Assembly: GCF_000003605.2 (NCBI RefSeq)
Contig: NW_003114956.1
Coordinates: 245,566 to 290,765, forward strand
Reading direction: 5' to 3'
Origin: Saccoglossus kowalevskii
Lineage: Eukaryota > Hemichordata > Enteropneusta > Harrimaniidae
DNA length: 45,200 nt
Of this stretch, positions 13,201 through 23,755 are shown piece by piece; the stretch's first letter is position 1; the number at the start of each line of letters is the position of its first letter. The position numbers were made by a program, and so were the translations under genes. The notes under the pieces were generated by a model. The model saw only the letters and a program-made list of their open reading frames with translations, made no database searches and was not told the DNA's origin.

Positions 13201-16200
13201 ATAATTATGGGGTGCTTTGAAACGGATCCGTGGGTATAATTAGGGCAAAATGGCAGCCAAAATTACAATGTAGTATGCTAATCCGATCAAAGCCAGTTAC
13301 ATCAGGGTGCTCAAAATGTGACAATTACAATGTTTATATCAGTTATTGTTTATTGGGTTTAATGAGAAAATTAAGCATTAGTTTACCAAGTGGGCAGAAA
13401 TTGAAATTACCCATGGCATAGTGTAGCTCTCCTCTGTTTTAAATCAGCTGCCAGATTTTCAGGTACATACAGTATGTTACATGCTGTGAGCATTTTTTAA
13501 ATGGATGCTATAATTATTCAAAAGAACCTATTAAAAAACAATCAAAGTTGCAGCCATTTTCTTTTCAACCCATCAATGTATTAAACAACTTAGGGGGTCA
13601 AATATTTAGTCATGATGGAGGCCTGAAAATTATGTTTTTAGACCAAATTTTTGCTTCTACCAGAAATACTGGATCGGATACCCAAAATTTTTATTAATTG
13701 AAATAAAAGAGCTAAATTCGCTGAGTATTTTATTAAATTTTAAAAGAAATCTGACGAAAACTTTTCTAGATTTAGTAAGGAGAGTAACATATATTAACAA
13801 ACAATTAACCTTGTTATCTTTTAAAATTGCAATTTTGCCCAATGATGTGAAAAATACTGCACGAATTAGTATTTCATTGACCAATTGTCAATTTGAGACA
13901 ATAAAAATGATGATAAACTGTGTTGATGGTCACTTGTATAAAACTTTTATCACAATGTATACACATTTTGTGTCACTTTTTGTCACAAAGTAACTCAGTA
14001 ACCACAAGTTTTTATATTGAATTTAGCAATATTATAATGATTGCAAACTGCATGGAAAGTTTCATGAAAATCTGGCGAAAAATTTTAAAGGGAGCCAATT
14101 ACCTCAATAGTGAGAGGAAGAGGAATAATATGTCTTGGTGTAGGTAAACTGTGATTCTTTTTTAATATGCCATATACCATGTAACAATAGGAAAATTAGA
14201 GGAAGCGTGATACAAAGTATATTCAAAGTTCAGTAAAAGAATATCACTAGTAGCAATACATGTTGCTGGCAACAAGGTACACTAGACAAGAACAGGCAGA
14301 CACGAAGACAGACAATGTACAAATTAAGCATGATGGATGGACTGTTGTTTGTGGTTTGTTAACACATTTCTCCAATAATGCAGACTATTCCAAAGCGCTT
14401 ACTTGTCCAGTGGTGTCATCAGCTTTGGTTGCTAGGATACAATGATCACCATATGCAGTCACAGAAATCAGGTTCTTCACATATTTAATGTATCTCTGGA
14501 GGAAATAAACCACCAGCATTGTATTAACAAACAAATATACTATTTTAGTTTATGACTTTTTTGTCAAATTTACCTTAATGTGCTTTAATATGTATAAATT
14601 TGGACTGTGCATGATACTTACATTTTTTACAGAAGTGTACATAGGTCAAGTAATTAATATTAAATAATTAAATTTGAAACTTTTCAACTTTCAATTAATA
14701 CTAATCAAATTTAAATTTGATATGAAATTGTAACTTTAGTGATTATAAGAGGGCACATTTTATGAGTAAAAGCAATTTTGTTTTGGTAAGTAATCATATG
14801 TTCAAGACAGAAATTTGCTGTTTCCTAACACCGCTATAGTCTTATATACTACAGCTTTGTAACTGCAACCTTGGTTAAGATCGCTATTACTAGCCATATT
14901 TGTTTTTTGTATCATGTTCTATTTTCTACATTTTTGCGAGTGTCCGAAAATGTGGATCATAATTTGTTGTAGTCCTTTGCAAGTTTTGTTTGTATTGACT
15001 TGTGTGTACTAAGCTTTTTGTGTAATAGGTAGACTCTTGTAAACCACCACAAGCCTGGAAAGTTCAGACATTATCGGTTTTGTTGTCATGATCAAAGTCC
15101 TGAATTTGAACGCTACACTTGACCAACTTTAACCAATATGTTGTTACAATCTACATAAATCAATGTGAGCAGTTAACAATCTCCAGCAGTTTGCAGTCTC
15201 CATGGAGTGTGGAATTATGAGAATAATTGTACAGCAGTAATAGTAAGACTATAACGGTACTATAGTTATAAGGTAATGATTCCAGCAGCCATTGATTTGA
15301 TTTGAAATAAGTGTTGTCTGTAGACCATAGACTCACAACAATGAAGCGCCCTCTTTAAACCGGCTGAAACTATCGAAATAAGAAAGTAGTCACTGCACAC
15401 ATAAATAATAAGTATACAAGTTTTAGAGATGTAGTAACAAAAATTTAATTTAATTACACTATGCACATCACAAGTTTTTTTTTTTTATACATTTATCATT
15501 AGGTTGAAGAGATTTTATCTTTTCATCACTTTGTCACATAACACAAACCGAGTACCTTTTTGTGACGAATCAAAGCCCACTTAGCATTCTAGAAAATGAC
15601 ATGTAAAATATTTTAACAAATGTATTCTGTATTAGAGATGAGTAATCTTTTCATTCCAAGCAATGACAATGACATACTGCCATTATGATCTTTGAAGAAT
15701 CAAATGTACATACACGGTGTGAAATGTTATGCATGCACACATCAATCACATAGCTGGAAAATCAACTGTGTCTCATTTTCAGGTATTTTGGTATTATCTC
15801 AGTTTTTACACAATTTTGTACATTGAGCTTACAAATGCTACAAACTGAATTAAATAAAAATATAGAATGTGAGACACACTAAATAAAAATAAATAATATT
15901 GATGCATAAATATTACACTTCAATTTTTTTGTAATTTTTCAACTTGTCCTTTTATGTGTACTCTGAAGGATAGTTAAATACAGACTGAATTAAGTGAATA
16001 AGGACTTGTTTCGATTTGATTTGATTTGATCTGCACTAAATGAAAAAAAAACAATACATAGAAGAATACAGATAATATTTTCACTTACCTCAGTGTTCTT
16101 GGTGTCCCAGAAGACAACACAATGTTCAGGCCTTTCTGGTTTCGTGAACGCATACACTACGGTATTCGCACAGTAACCCCACTTGTATTTAGGACGGATA

Positions 16201-19200
16201 TTTGCAAAGTAGATGAAACTATCCACAGCCAATGCAATACGCAGACCACCACCTTCCCACGAACAAGACAGCATCTGTTTTCCAGGGACTTTCAGAGTTC
16301 TCAGATGCTATGACACAAAATATAATCATGTCATGAGAATATCATTGTTAGCAATACAGTTAGGTATTCAGTCAAGTGATTCAAAATTGGTATGAGTTTG
16401 ACAAGCAACTATAAATAAATTATTTTAGAAGCAAAATTGACATTTACATGAGTAATGATGCAAACCTCATACTTCAAGTGATTAATTAGACTTTATGTAA
16501 CAGTTCACATCATATACTTGTTGAGTAAGGGCTAGCCAAATTGTGAACCAGATTTATTTGTAACAGGATTAAATTATGTCAACCCAGATGACGGCATATA
16601 GAACTGATTGACCAATCACATCATACTACCGGCACTTTGTTATGCACATTTTATGACTTATTAGTTCTGTATTATGTAAGTTTATCATGATTAACAAAAT
16701 TGCCATTCACCCATTTTGACTAGAGTGGATTATTACTTTAAAATACTTTATTCTAGCTGGAATTAATTTTCACTGAAAAGGCTTTTTGGGTGTTTTGTAT
16801 GGAATTTATTTTCACTGATTTTTGGTGAGTTGAATGTAAAATTTAGGAAAACAAGTATATTCGCTGGATTTTATTTCTTCCTTCAGTGAAAATAGAGAAA
16901 ATTAAGTATTTTATAGTAGTCAGATTAAGCTCAAATATTCACATAGCTTCATAAGTCTTTCACAAATCTTGACAAAACACGTTTTAAAAAATAATACCTC
17001 GCCAAACGGTGTGTAGAACTGCACTACATTGATGTCCTTGTCTCCTTGCTGCGCTTTCTGTGACCCTGCTATGGCTAATACAGATCCAGTTTGGTTCCAT
17101 TGGATCTGAGCAACATACATTCCAGTGTCCAATAGAACTGGATCTGAGATATAACAGTAAAACATGTTACTCTAGGTAAACTTAGAAAGTACTGTAAACT
17201 TTTATATATTTGCCACAAGAAAAGATTGCCTTTCGTAAAATAAAACTGTGATATAATATGACAGAATGCCATAATCTCACCCTGATGTTTGTTGGTTATG
17301 AAAGTTATTTTCATCGAGTTGTATCCTGTGACCATATTTTCACAGGTGAAAATAATATAACTGACAATAAACCTGTGTTTGAAATTTGTCATGATCCATT
17401 TTTCTTTGCCACAACACATAAATGCACATTACGAAGAGAAAATGGCAAGCCTAACACCTAATCTGTCTCAAATTAGATGCTCCAGGTGCTTTTAATTCTG
17501 GTGTTCATTGTCTGTAACACCTGACCAAAGGATTATCCAAACTGTGTTCAACAAATTAAAATGCATGTTACAGGCTGCTTTTTAGTAAGACATGTCCTAA
17601 TTTCTTGACAAATTATGTCAGAGAGGAGTGACTGAACATAATTTGGATAGTTACTTGGGGCAAATGTCATTAGAAGAAGAGTACATGGAATAAAAAGCAA
17701 ACAGCCTCACCTACATCTGAAATATATGTTTTAGATGCGTACTTACTTTCGTCCATTTCACTTCTCATGACCTGAGCTCTGCCATTATCAAAACATAGTG
17801 CAAGACATGGACACCCAGGTTCTACGTAACCGCTGCTACCATTATACCATTCAAGGCCAGCAATCTTTACAGCACCGGTCACGTTTGTCAAACAGAACAA
17901 ACCCAACTTAGACTGAAAGTCAATGTAAGAAGTAGAAACAATCAGATGTATCACCATGGTGATGCAGCCACATCATAGGGATGCACAATTTTATTTAATT
18001 CAATGATGCACTGTATGTCAATATGATGTAGTGTATTGTCAGTACTGTCTGTGATTTGTCATACATCAGTGTGTCAGCGTGATGCACTGTGATGGGTTGT
18101 ATATTTGTATGTGTGGTTGTTGCACTGTGTACAAATATGATTCAGTTGTAGGTCAGCAGTGTTCATGTGATGCACTGTATACCAGCATGATGCACTGTCA
18201 ATGTAATACACTGTGTCTGTGATGATAGTGTGATGCATGGTATATACATCAACGTGATGCCTGTGATGTGCAGTATGTCAGCGTGATGCACTATGATGGG
18301 TTGTATATTTGTATGTGTGGTTGTTGCACTGTGTACAAATGATTCAGTTGTAGGTCAGCAGTGTTCATGTGATGCACTGTATACCAGCATGATGCACTGT
18401 CAATGTAATACACTGTGTCTGTGATGATAGTGTGATGCATGGTATATACATCAATGTGATGCCTGTGATGTGCAGTATGTCAGTGTGATGCAGTGTGTCA
18501 ATGATGCACTATATTTCAGTGTGCAGTATGTCAGCATAATGTGCTGCATGTAATTATGATCACTGTAACATGCCGTGCATGTCAGACTTCTGTAATACTT
18601 ACACAGAAGTTTCCTTGTGAGTCAAATATCTGGGTTTCACCATTAGTCATACCAAATAACAACAGTTTACCATCGGCTGACCATTCAACCTGACATAACT
18701 GCATTCCTTTTAATTCTTTACCCCATATTCTGTTGCCATCCACTGAACCAACTATTACAGCACCTATGGACAATGACAAACAAAAATGTAGATAGTTCTA
18801 TATAAAGGCCCAGTGTTGTCACTGTCATGAAAACTGAAATGATGAACTCTAGTCTAGTAAGAAGAAAACAAACGTTTAGATACGTATATTCACATGTATC
18901 AAATTCACACATCTCAGCAACCCATCTCTGTATATTTACAAAGATGAATTTTATTCTATAGTCACTATGACTTCCTGTATTTATTAAAGCAGGACAAACT
19001 GTGCATTTTTTTTTATCTTTATCGTAAACCGTGTCAGGATCCAACTTACCATCCTCGTACACAATGCATATTTTCTGTCCATCTGCATTCCACGCCATAC
19101 TTCTTACAACTGATTTATTACGATTATTAATCATCTCCTCATACCATGAACCTTAAATAAATTTAAAAAATGTAATCAAAAGGTAACAAAATATTTTCAG

Positions 19201-22200
19201 TAAACATAAATTCAAAGCACAAAAAGCTTGAATACTGAAGTGAATTTGATTTTAATATTAACTCACCTTTGTATAGCATCCAAACTATAATTAATCCATA
19301 TTGATCACTGGTTGTTAGTTTCTGGTAATGTTCATTCCATGTCACAACCTGTACGGCTCCTGTTTAGTGAAAAGGAAAAAGATTTATTCTAAGATGTATG
19401 AAGTGCAAGTAAAACTAGGGAAGTTATCATACTTGATTCTTGTTGGCACTACAGAAACTGCTAGGAGGTAGAAAGCCACTGTTACTCTGGTTTAAGTCTG
19501 CGGAACATCTACCTCAAACTATATATCCTTATCTCGGAAGTAATCACTTGAGAGTTGAAATAGCTTAAACACAGGAATTTTCAGAAATGTTTCTCTGTGA
19601 AATTGTTTCAACATCGAACAATTTTTTAATTTAAAATGGCCACGAGAGTAGAATTTATGATAAGAAAAAATCACAAAGTCATTGTTTCCATGAAAATCAA
19701 AATATTAAGATTTTGTACCGTTACTGCTTTTCAATTTCTTATAATTTTACTAGTTCAAAATTAGGAGTATACAAAAATTATTCTGATTACTGATTCATGT
19801 ATGCATTGTCTAAATCTTACCACTATGTCCTTCTAAAGATTGATTCATTGATAAATTACTTGGTGCTGCCAAACCCCTAACCTTAGCATCTTTACCTGCA
19901 ATAGAAATAATCAACATATGAGTGAAAAACAACTTTGAAAAAAATAAGAATACAATAATTCAAAAAAAAAATTTTCATTTTACAAGGAAATGTTTTTTGG
20001 GAGGAGTGAAATTATTTTTTTATCTGCTAAAATTCTGAGAAAAAATTTCTGCAGTTGCAGCTTCTAAAGAAAAGTCTGCTAATTGCACAATATATAAACA
20101 GCCATGGTCTTCAACCATTCAAACAATATGTACCGGTACATACATAAAGTATTTAATTTGTATGTGTGACCCAAATTGTATGTCTCTTACAGCAAGTCTC
20201 AGAAATATTGGGGCAGCCAATTTGCAAACTCGCTAGCTTTGGTTTTGACTAAACGGTTGGCCTTCGAATCTCGCTAGCGCTGTCTTGTTGTCACGCCCAC
20301 TTTGGGTGAATCTATATAACAGTAGGGACCCTGGTAGGGACGATTGTCATACTTTAGAAGCTAGTCAGCGACGGCCTTACAGTTGGATGGCGATTTCGCT
20401 TTCAAATATACCAGAGAAAGTGTTCTATGTTCTTCGTGTAATGAAGTGATGTCGAATTTTATTAGCGGTTGCCCCAACGAATTGTTTGGATGTGAAAGTT
20501 TGTTTTCTCCCTGATTTGTAGGAATCTGTTTCTCAACTTGTCTCTTTATTTAGTTTCAATCAGTGTTCAAGATGGCTACCCCCATATATATGGTAAATAT
20601 CAGTGGATTGTATGTCAGCTGACTGTGGATATTCTCAGACTTACCAGGAAAACTACGTATACATTATTACCCCTCGCAAAACAAATCATTCAGGGGAATC
20701 CAAACATGTACCTGGCTACGTACGTAAAAGCATTCTATGTCCCCTAATGCAATATAGGCTCGCCCAGAGTGGACGTGACCAAGACAATTCCTTAGTGAGT
20801 TTGCAAATTGGCTGCCCCAATACTTCTGAGACTTGCTGTAACCCCTCAAAGCACCAAAGTCCAATTCAGGCTCATTTACAAAATAGTTTCATTTATAGTC
20901 TGCTTTTTTCTACATAAAAAGTTACGAAAATTTTAATTTTTTTTGATCAAAAAACTAGAAGCAATGTCACATTTTGTCTGTTTGGTCCAAAAGTAAGAAT
21001 GAATTCAGTGAAAATCACAGAAAATGTGAACAAATTTACCCATATTTGAGCAGGAAAAAAATCAATCCCTCAAAGGGTTAATGTTTTTAAGATTTATAAA
21101 GCAACTCACTTTGCTGTGTTTCCAGTTTAAGTACTTTAAGTAATCCATCTTCTCCACCGCATGCAATGTAGCCCTGTTCTCTGTTCCATGAAACACACTT
21201 CAATTTGGTGTTGTTAGGTATGGCAATCTGTGAAAGTTAAATGACAAAAACAACTGAAGGTCAAAATGTGCAAATGAATTCTACAGGTATACATGAAATG
21301 TGGTGTTGGGCATTGAGGCTACAGTCATGTAACAGTGATTGAAATACAGTGTGTAACCATCATGAACAGTGTGTACAGGTATGTTGGTTTTGAGAATTAC
21401 ATCCACAAAACTTTAATATATAGTGTAACATACCTCAAATATTGTTAATAAACTTTGTTTAGAAATGTGTTAATTTATCATACTCATTTAGCCCTTGCAG
21501 CATTTTGTGATTATGGTATTTCTGGAACCATACAATGTGTGGTTCTCTATGTGTCACACAAAACTAAGCACAGGGGAATTACATCTATTACTATTGTAAC
21601 TTTTTTGCACCATTGACTTTTGGTTTAGCAGCAGAGGTCAATTATATATGCATATTGAGCAGCCTTAATTTTTTTATTTTTGTACTGGCATAGGTACAGG
21701 ACTATATGCACAGTTCAGAGTGAACTTGAGTATTTTGAGCCTTATGTAAGCAAAATTCTTATAAATCTAGTGTAGTTAAAACAAACACCTGATCAGTCTC
21801 AGTCAAGTTACAACCATATTGTTTTTCCATTTGGAAAAATAGCAAATCTCAATACTTGTCATTGTCAGACAGCCACAGCTCTAATCGAATGCACCTTGTG
21901 ATTGGCCTTCATTTGGCCCAATTACGAAATCCTTAGTCACTAACAGACATGACATATAAACAATGTTTTGAGACACATTTGTTTACATTGGCCACAGGTA
22001 TGCTGATTTTCCTTACTAAAAATATACAAAAAAGGCAGCATTCAAAAACAGGTTGTCCAGTGCAACTTTTCTCAACACCTTATTGAAGCTACCACTGTAT
22101 AATTAGAAATTAGCTTATATTCTGATCAGGAAAATTATACCATTATTTATTATTTATCACAACAAAAAAAGGAACTGCAAATTATTTTTTTCCTAACACC

Positions 22201-23233
22201 TAGTTTAGAGATCCATTTTTCACCACGAGGTAAAGGGTTGACATTAGCTTTTAAACTCACTTTCCAAAATGTATGTTGCCTATATATTTACTATAGGCTG
22301 TTTCTTGTAAGGTAAGTCACTATTCAGTTGTCTGAATGGCAATTTTACTTGTATTTCGCTATAGAACTACCTAACTGCTGTAATTTCGGTTTTGTTTTTC
22401 CCTTTCAAGTATGTGTGGGATTTATTTAGTATAAATAATTTTTTTTTAAATTTTTCCTGCAATTTTTTTCTTGGCAGCTACATGTTTTTTTGTTTTTTTT
22501 TCAAATTCTAATGATCAACCCCCATAAATAGCATATAGGAATAATATCGGAAATATTTGTACCTTTCAGAGAGCATCGAGGCATACTAATTGGGAAAATC
22601 AAAGCAATTTCATTTGATGCCAACATAAATAATCTATTTCATAGAGATTCATAACAATTTCGTCCAATATCAACATTGTATTTAAGTTACATGTGTTTGG
22701 AAATTTTAAAACCTCACAGCATAAACACAAATAATATTATTATATTCTTAGTTCAAAACTATTGCATTTCTAATTAATTTTAATGTTTTTCAAATAAAAG
22801 GCGTTTTTTAACCTTGAGTAGTTAAAACTTTCTTTCACTTTTAGCTCAAAATCAGAGACAGTTTAATTTTGCTTGTTCAGTATTATTCGCATGTCATTTC
22901 TAAGTAAGAGTATTCAACCAGTGTCATGGGACATTTCTATTTATTTGCTATAATTTGGGTTAAAACAGTAAATTTAACTTTAACTTAACGACCTTTGTCT
23001 GAAAAGACAGGTCAAAATTTTAGATATTTTGAAAAAATTACCAGCAAATTGAATCTGAATTACTGATGTAGTTTGTTGACAATAATATTATAGACAACAT
23101 CACTGAACAACTTGTCTATGGATTTGAATGGACTGCTTCCCTGACGACTGCCGAATTATTGAGTTTTCTGACGATCATTTCGATATTACAGGATAAAACT
23201 TTGCCATACCTTTTTACTTAAGTAGATAAACAT
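1273..23233 (-). CDS. WDR35: WDR35/IFT121, intraflagellar transport A subunit (5' 19 coding exons; 3' end outside window)
   Basis: IFT-A complex subunit that carries cargo in retrograde ciliary transport and helps membrane proteins enter cilia. Coding exons in gene order: 23210-23233, 21110-21227, 19821-19895, 19267-19359, 19050-19151, 18603-18763, 17747-17912, 16998-17143, 16089-16307, 14403-14495, 12737-12757, 11165-11225, 10363-10577, 9760-9923, 6402-6612, 5134-5262, 2538-2626, 1985-2188, 1273-1552. All have GT-AG borders and the phase is consistent through all 18 joins, giving 857 codons. The start is the short first exon encoding MFIYLSKK, followed by [15 protein letters not shown], as in animal WDR35. 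Residues 1 to about 650 form two WD40 propellers (for example [20 protein letters not shown] and [16 protein letters not shown]). From about 667 ([19 protein letters not shown]) the helical TPR-like solenoid starts, with [19 protein letters not shown] near the end. Against the ~1180-residue human protein, about 330 C-terminal residues are missing and should lie upstream of base 1. Recognition is from recalled family sequence, not a search. Confidence 0.97.
3081..4121. mobile_element. Probable non-autonomous element with TTAATTCGCG termini (~1.04 kb)
   Basis: The left end CGTAATAAATTAATTCGCG is matched, inverted and with a 4-base indel, by the right end CGCGAATTAATCAAATTTTTACG. Further TTAATTCGCGCAC copies lie near 4019 and 4062. 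The interior is richer in GC than the flanks and includes a short acidic open stretch near 3640-3670 ([12 protein letters not shown] on the plus strand) broken by stops. The family is not recognised. It sits in a WDR35 intron. Confidence 0.45.
4690..5114 (+). repeat. Interspersed repeat: two ~150-bp units plus a 3' hairpin
   Basis: ACAAAATCCATCTGT...GAGAAATGCTTG...GCACAAAAATGGC occurs at 4690 and again at 4841, about 151 bases apart. It is followed by a CAxACGCACG-rich stretch (5030-5065) and a near-perfect hairpin at 5079-5114, with arms AGTCCCC/GGGGACT and TTCGGAC/GTCCGAA. The hairpin is followed by AAAAAG. No coding capacity. The structure looks like the 3' end of an interspersed element. 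Confidence 0.6.
5568..6300. mobile_element. Foldback (TTATTTTCGCT) element split by a nested insertion
   Basis: The left part (5568-5671) begins AATACTTTATTTTCGCTTGG; the right part (6186-6300) ends AAGCGAAAATAAAGTATT, its inverted partner. Uninterrupted relatives occur at 16738-16920 and in the cluster 34010-34581. Comparing with the copy near 34397 (CTTCCTATATTTCACATT) places the insertion within the CTATATTT stretch. Confidence 0.65.
5672..6185. mobile_element. Nested ~515-bp insertion inside the foldback element
   Basis: Bounded by GGGGAGGCAAGGGGGGT on the left and ACCCTTGCCCCCCCT on the right, which are imperfect inverted repeats. TATATA stands immediately outside both ends, consistent with a target-site duplication. 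The interior repeats TTACGTTGTACG several times (6067-6165) and has no coding capacity. Confidence 0.5.
6890..8930 (-). mobile_element. Degenerate DIRS-like retroelement fragment
   Basis: A ~2-kb island of clearly higher GC than the surrounding WDR35 intron. On the minus strand, about 7040-7150, a frame reads FLVNLEKS, then [20 protein letters not shown], which matches the region after the YxDD motif in reverse transcriptases of DIRS/Ngaro-type elements. Upstream of it (about 7300-7400, another frame) [14 protein letters not shown] resembles the segment at the start of the DIRS RT domain. Only about 200 bases separate the two, so the catalytic core is deleted. The region to 8900 holds broken frames that may be gag remnants. 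There is a C14 run at 8751-8764. I see no intact YR recombinase and no terminal repeats; the exact ends are approximate. Confidence 0.55.
9999..10290 (+). repeat. tRNA-derived SINE
   Basis: TAGCATAGTGG at 10011-10021 fits a Pol III A box and AGTTCAAATCC at 10054-10064 a B box, about 33 bases apart as in tRNA-derived SINE heads. A tRNA-unrelated body of about 220 bases follows. The cloverleaf is degenerate, so this is not a functional tRNA. It lies in the WDR35 intron between exons 9760-9923 and 10363-10577. Confidence 0.6.
12516..12542 (-). other. Possible second WDR35 micro-exon (27 nt, unsure)
   Basis: A pyrimidine-rich TTTTTTTATTACAG acceptor, 27 bases in phase 0 (VDHTIMLIL) and a GTATGAG donor sit between the micro-exon 12737-12757 and exon 11165-11225, in the same intron position as the human cassette exon. 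The peptide does not resemble the human QENEMETFGAT, so this may be chance. Confidence 0.2.
12737..12757 (-). CDS. WDR35: WDR35 21-nt micro-exon (DPDSPTQ)
   Basis: A 21-base exon encoding DPDSPTQ, with a TTATTACAG acceptor on its gene-upstream side and a GTAGAC donor. Both junctions are phase 0, so it can be included or skipped without changing frame. It joins the exon ending [10 protein letters not shown] (14403-14495) to the exon starting [14 protein letters not shown] (11165-11225). It falls at or next to the place where human WDR35 has a short cassette exon that separates its 1181- and 1170-residue isoforms (established knowledge, recalled). Ordinary gene finders often miss exons this short. 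Confidence 0.8.
14496..16088. other. WDR35 intron, no feature seen
   Basis: AT-rich intronic sequence of about 1.6 kb. I saw no exon, clear terminal inverted repeat or tandem array, apart from short T and A runs. Confidence 0.5.
16738..16920. mobile_element. Foldback (TTATTTTCGCT-type) MITE copy in a WDR35 intron
   Basis: Starts AAAATACTTTATTCTAGCTG and ends AAATTAAGTATTTTATAG. The internal segments TTTTGTATGGAATTTATTTT and TATTCGCTGGATTTTATTT are shared with 5568-6300 and 34010-34581. About 180 bp, non-coding. Confidence 0.6.
18050..18560. repeat. Tandem GTGATGCACTGT array with a 204-bp higher-order duplication
   Basis: A WDR35 intron made of variants of GTGATGCACTGT. A ~204-bp block starting GATGGGTTGTATATTTGTAT at 18091 recurs at 18295 almost unchanged; one visible difference is ACAAATATGATT against ACAAATGATT. 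The near identity points to a recent duplication. Confidence 0.85.
20187..20841. mobile_element. 655-bp MITE with ~50-bp terminal inverted repeats
   Basis: The left end TTACAGCAAGTCTCAGAAAT continues to GGCAGCCAATTTGCAAACTC; the right end is its inverse with about two mismatches over 50 bases. Inverted similarity continues inward (TGTCTTGTTGTCACGCCCAC against GTGGACGTGACCAAGACA) after a short left-side insertion. The interior has no recognisable protein. I could not define a target duplication. It lies in a WDR35 intron. Confidence 0.8.
21228..23209. other. First WDR35 intron, no feature seen
   Basis: This 2-kb AT-rich intron follows the 8-codon first exon. I saw no open frame of interest, inverted-repeat element or tandem array. 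An enhancer is possible but nothing visible supports one. Confidence 0.5.
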
Positions 23234-23755
23234 TTTCTATCGTGTACTGATACCAAATATCAATAAAACACGGTGTTCGCAACAATTCACCTAGCTCCCA
23301 GCTCGTCTCACTGCTTCACCATCGCCATTTTGAAATTGGTATTTCTTCTAAATTTGCATAATCTCGCTCCAGACGTCGACGTATACAATTTTAAAGGTTT
23401 GGTAGGCAACTAGTAATAAACAATACACAAAACACATGTAATGATTGATATGCGGTTTCTTGGAGAATATTTGTTTAGTATTTCTCACCGCTACCACCAC
23501 ACAAACGAATTATTTGATACAGGACAGTTCGAGACTTCAACGAGATCACTCAACATCCGGGTATGCATCGTTCTCTTTCTCCCTAACGTGGTCACACTTA
23601 CAGGTTGTGAGTATACGACTGTCGTCAAATAATTCTTGTTTTCAATCGAATTTCGGTATTTTTTTCGCATGTTTGACACTCGTTGGAATATAATAGATTA
23701 TAATACTCGTTTTATCTCCACCAGTACCAGAACGTGACCCAAAAAAACAGCAAAA
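23234..23755. promoter_or_regulatory. Divergent (bidirectional) promoter region of WDR35 and RPL30
   Basis: Only 522 bases separate the WDR35 start codon (minus strand) from the RPL30 start codon (plus strand), so both promoters and 5' UTRs must lie here unless one has a remote 5' exon. Visible elements are a YY1-like CGCCATTTTG at 23323-23332, close to WDR35, and a pyrimidine run at about 23568-23583 that could serve as a TOP-type start for RPL30. A GGCAAC half-site at 23405-23410 reads GTTGCC in the WDR35 direction. No TATA box stands out at a useful position. Transcription start sites cannot be fixed from sequence. Confidence 0.7.
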
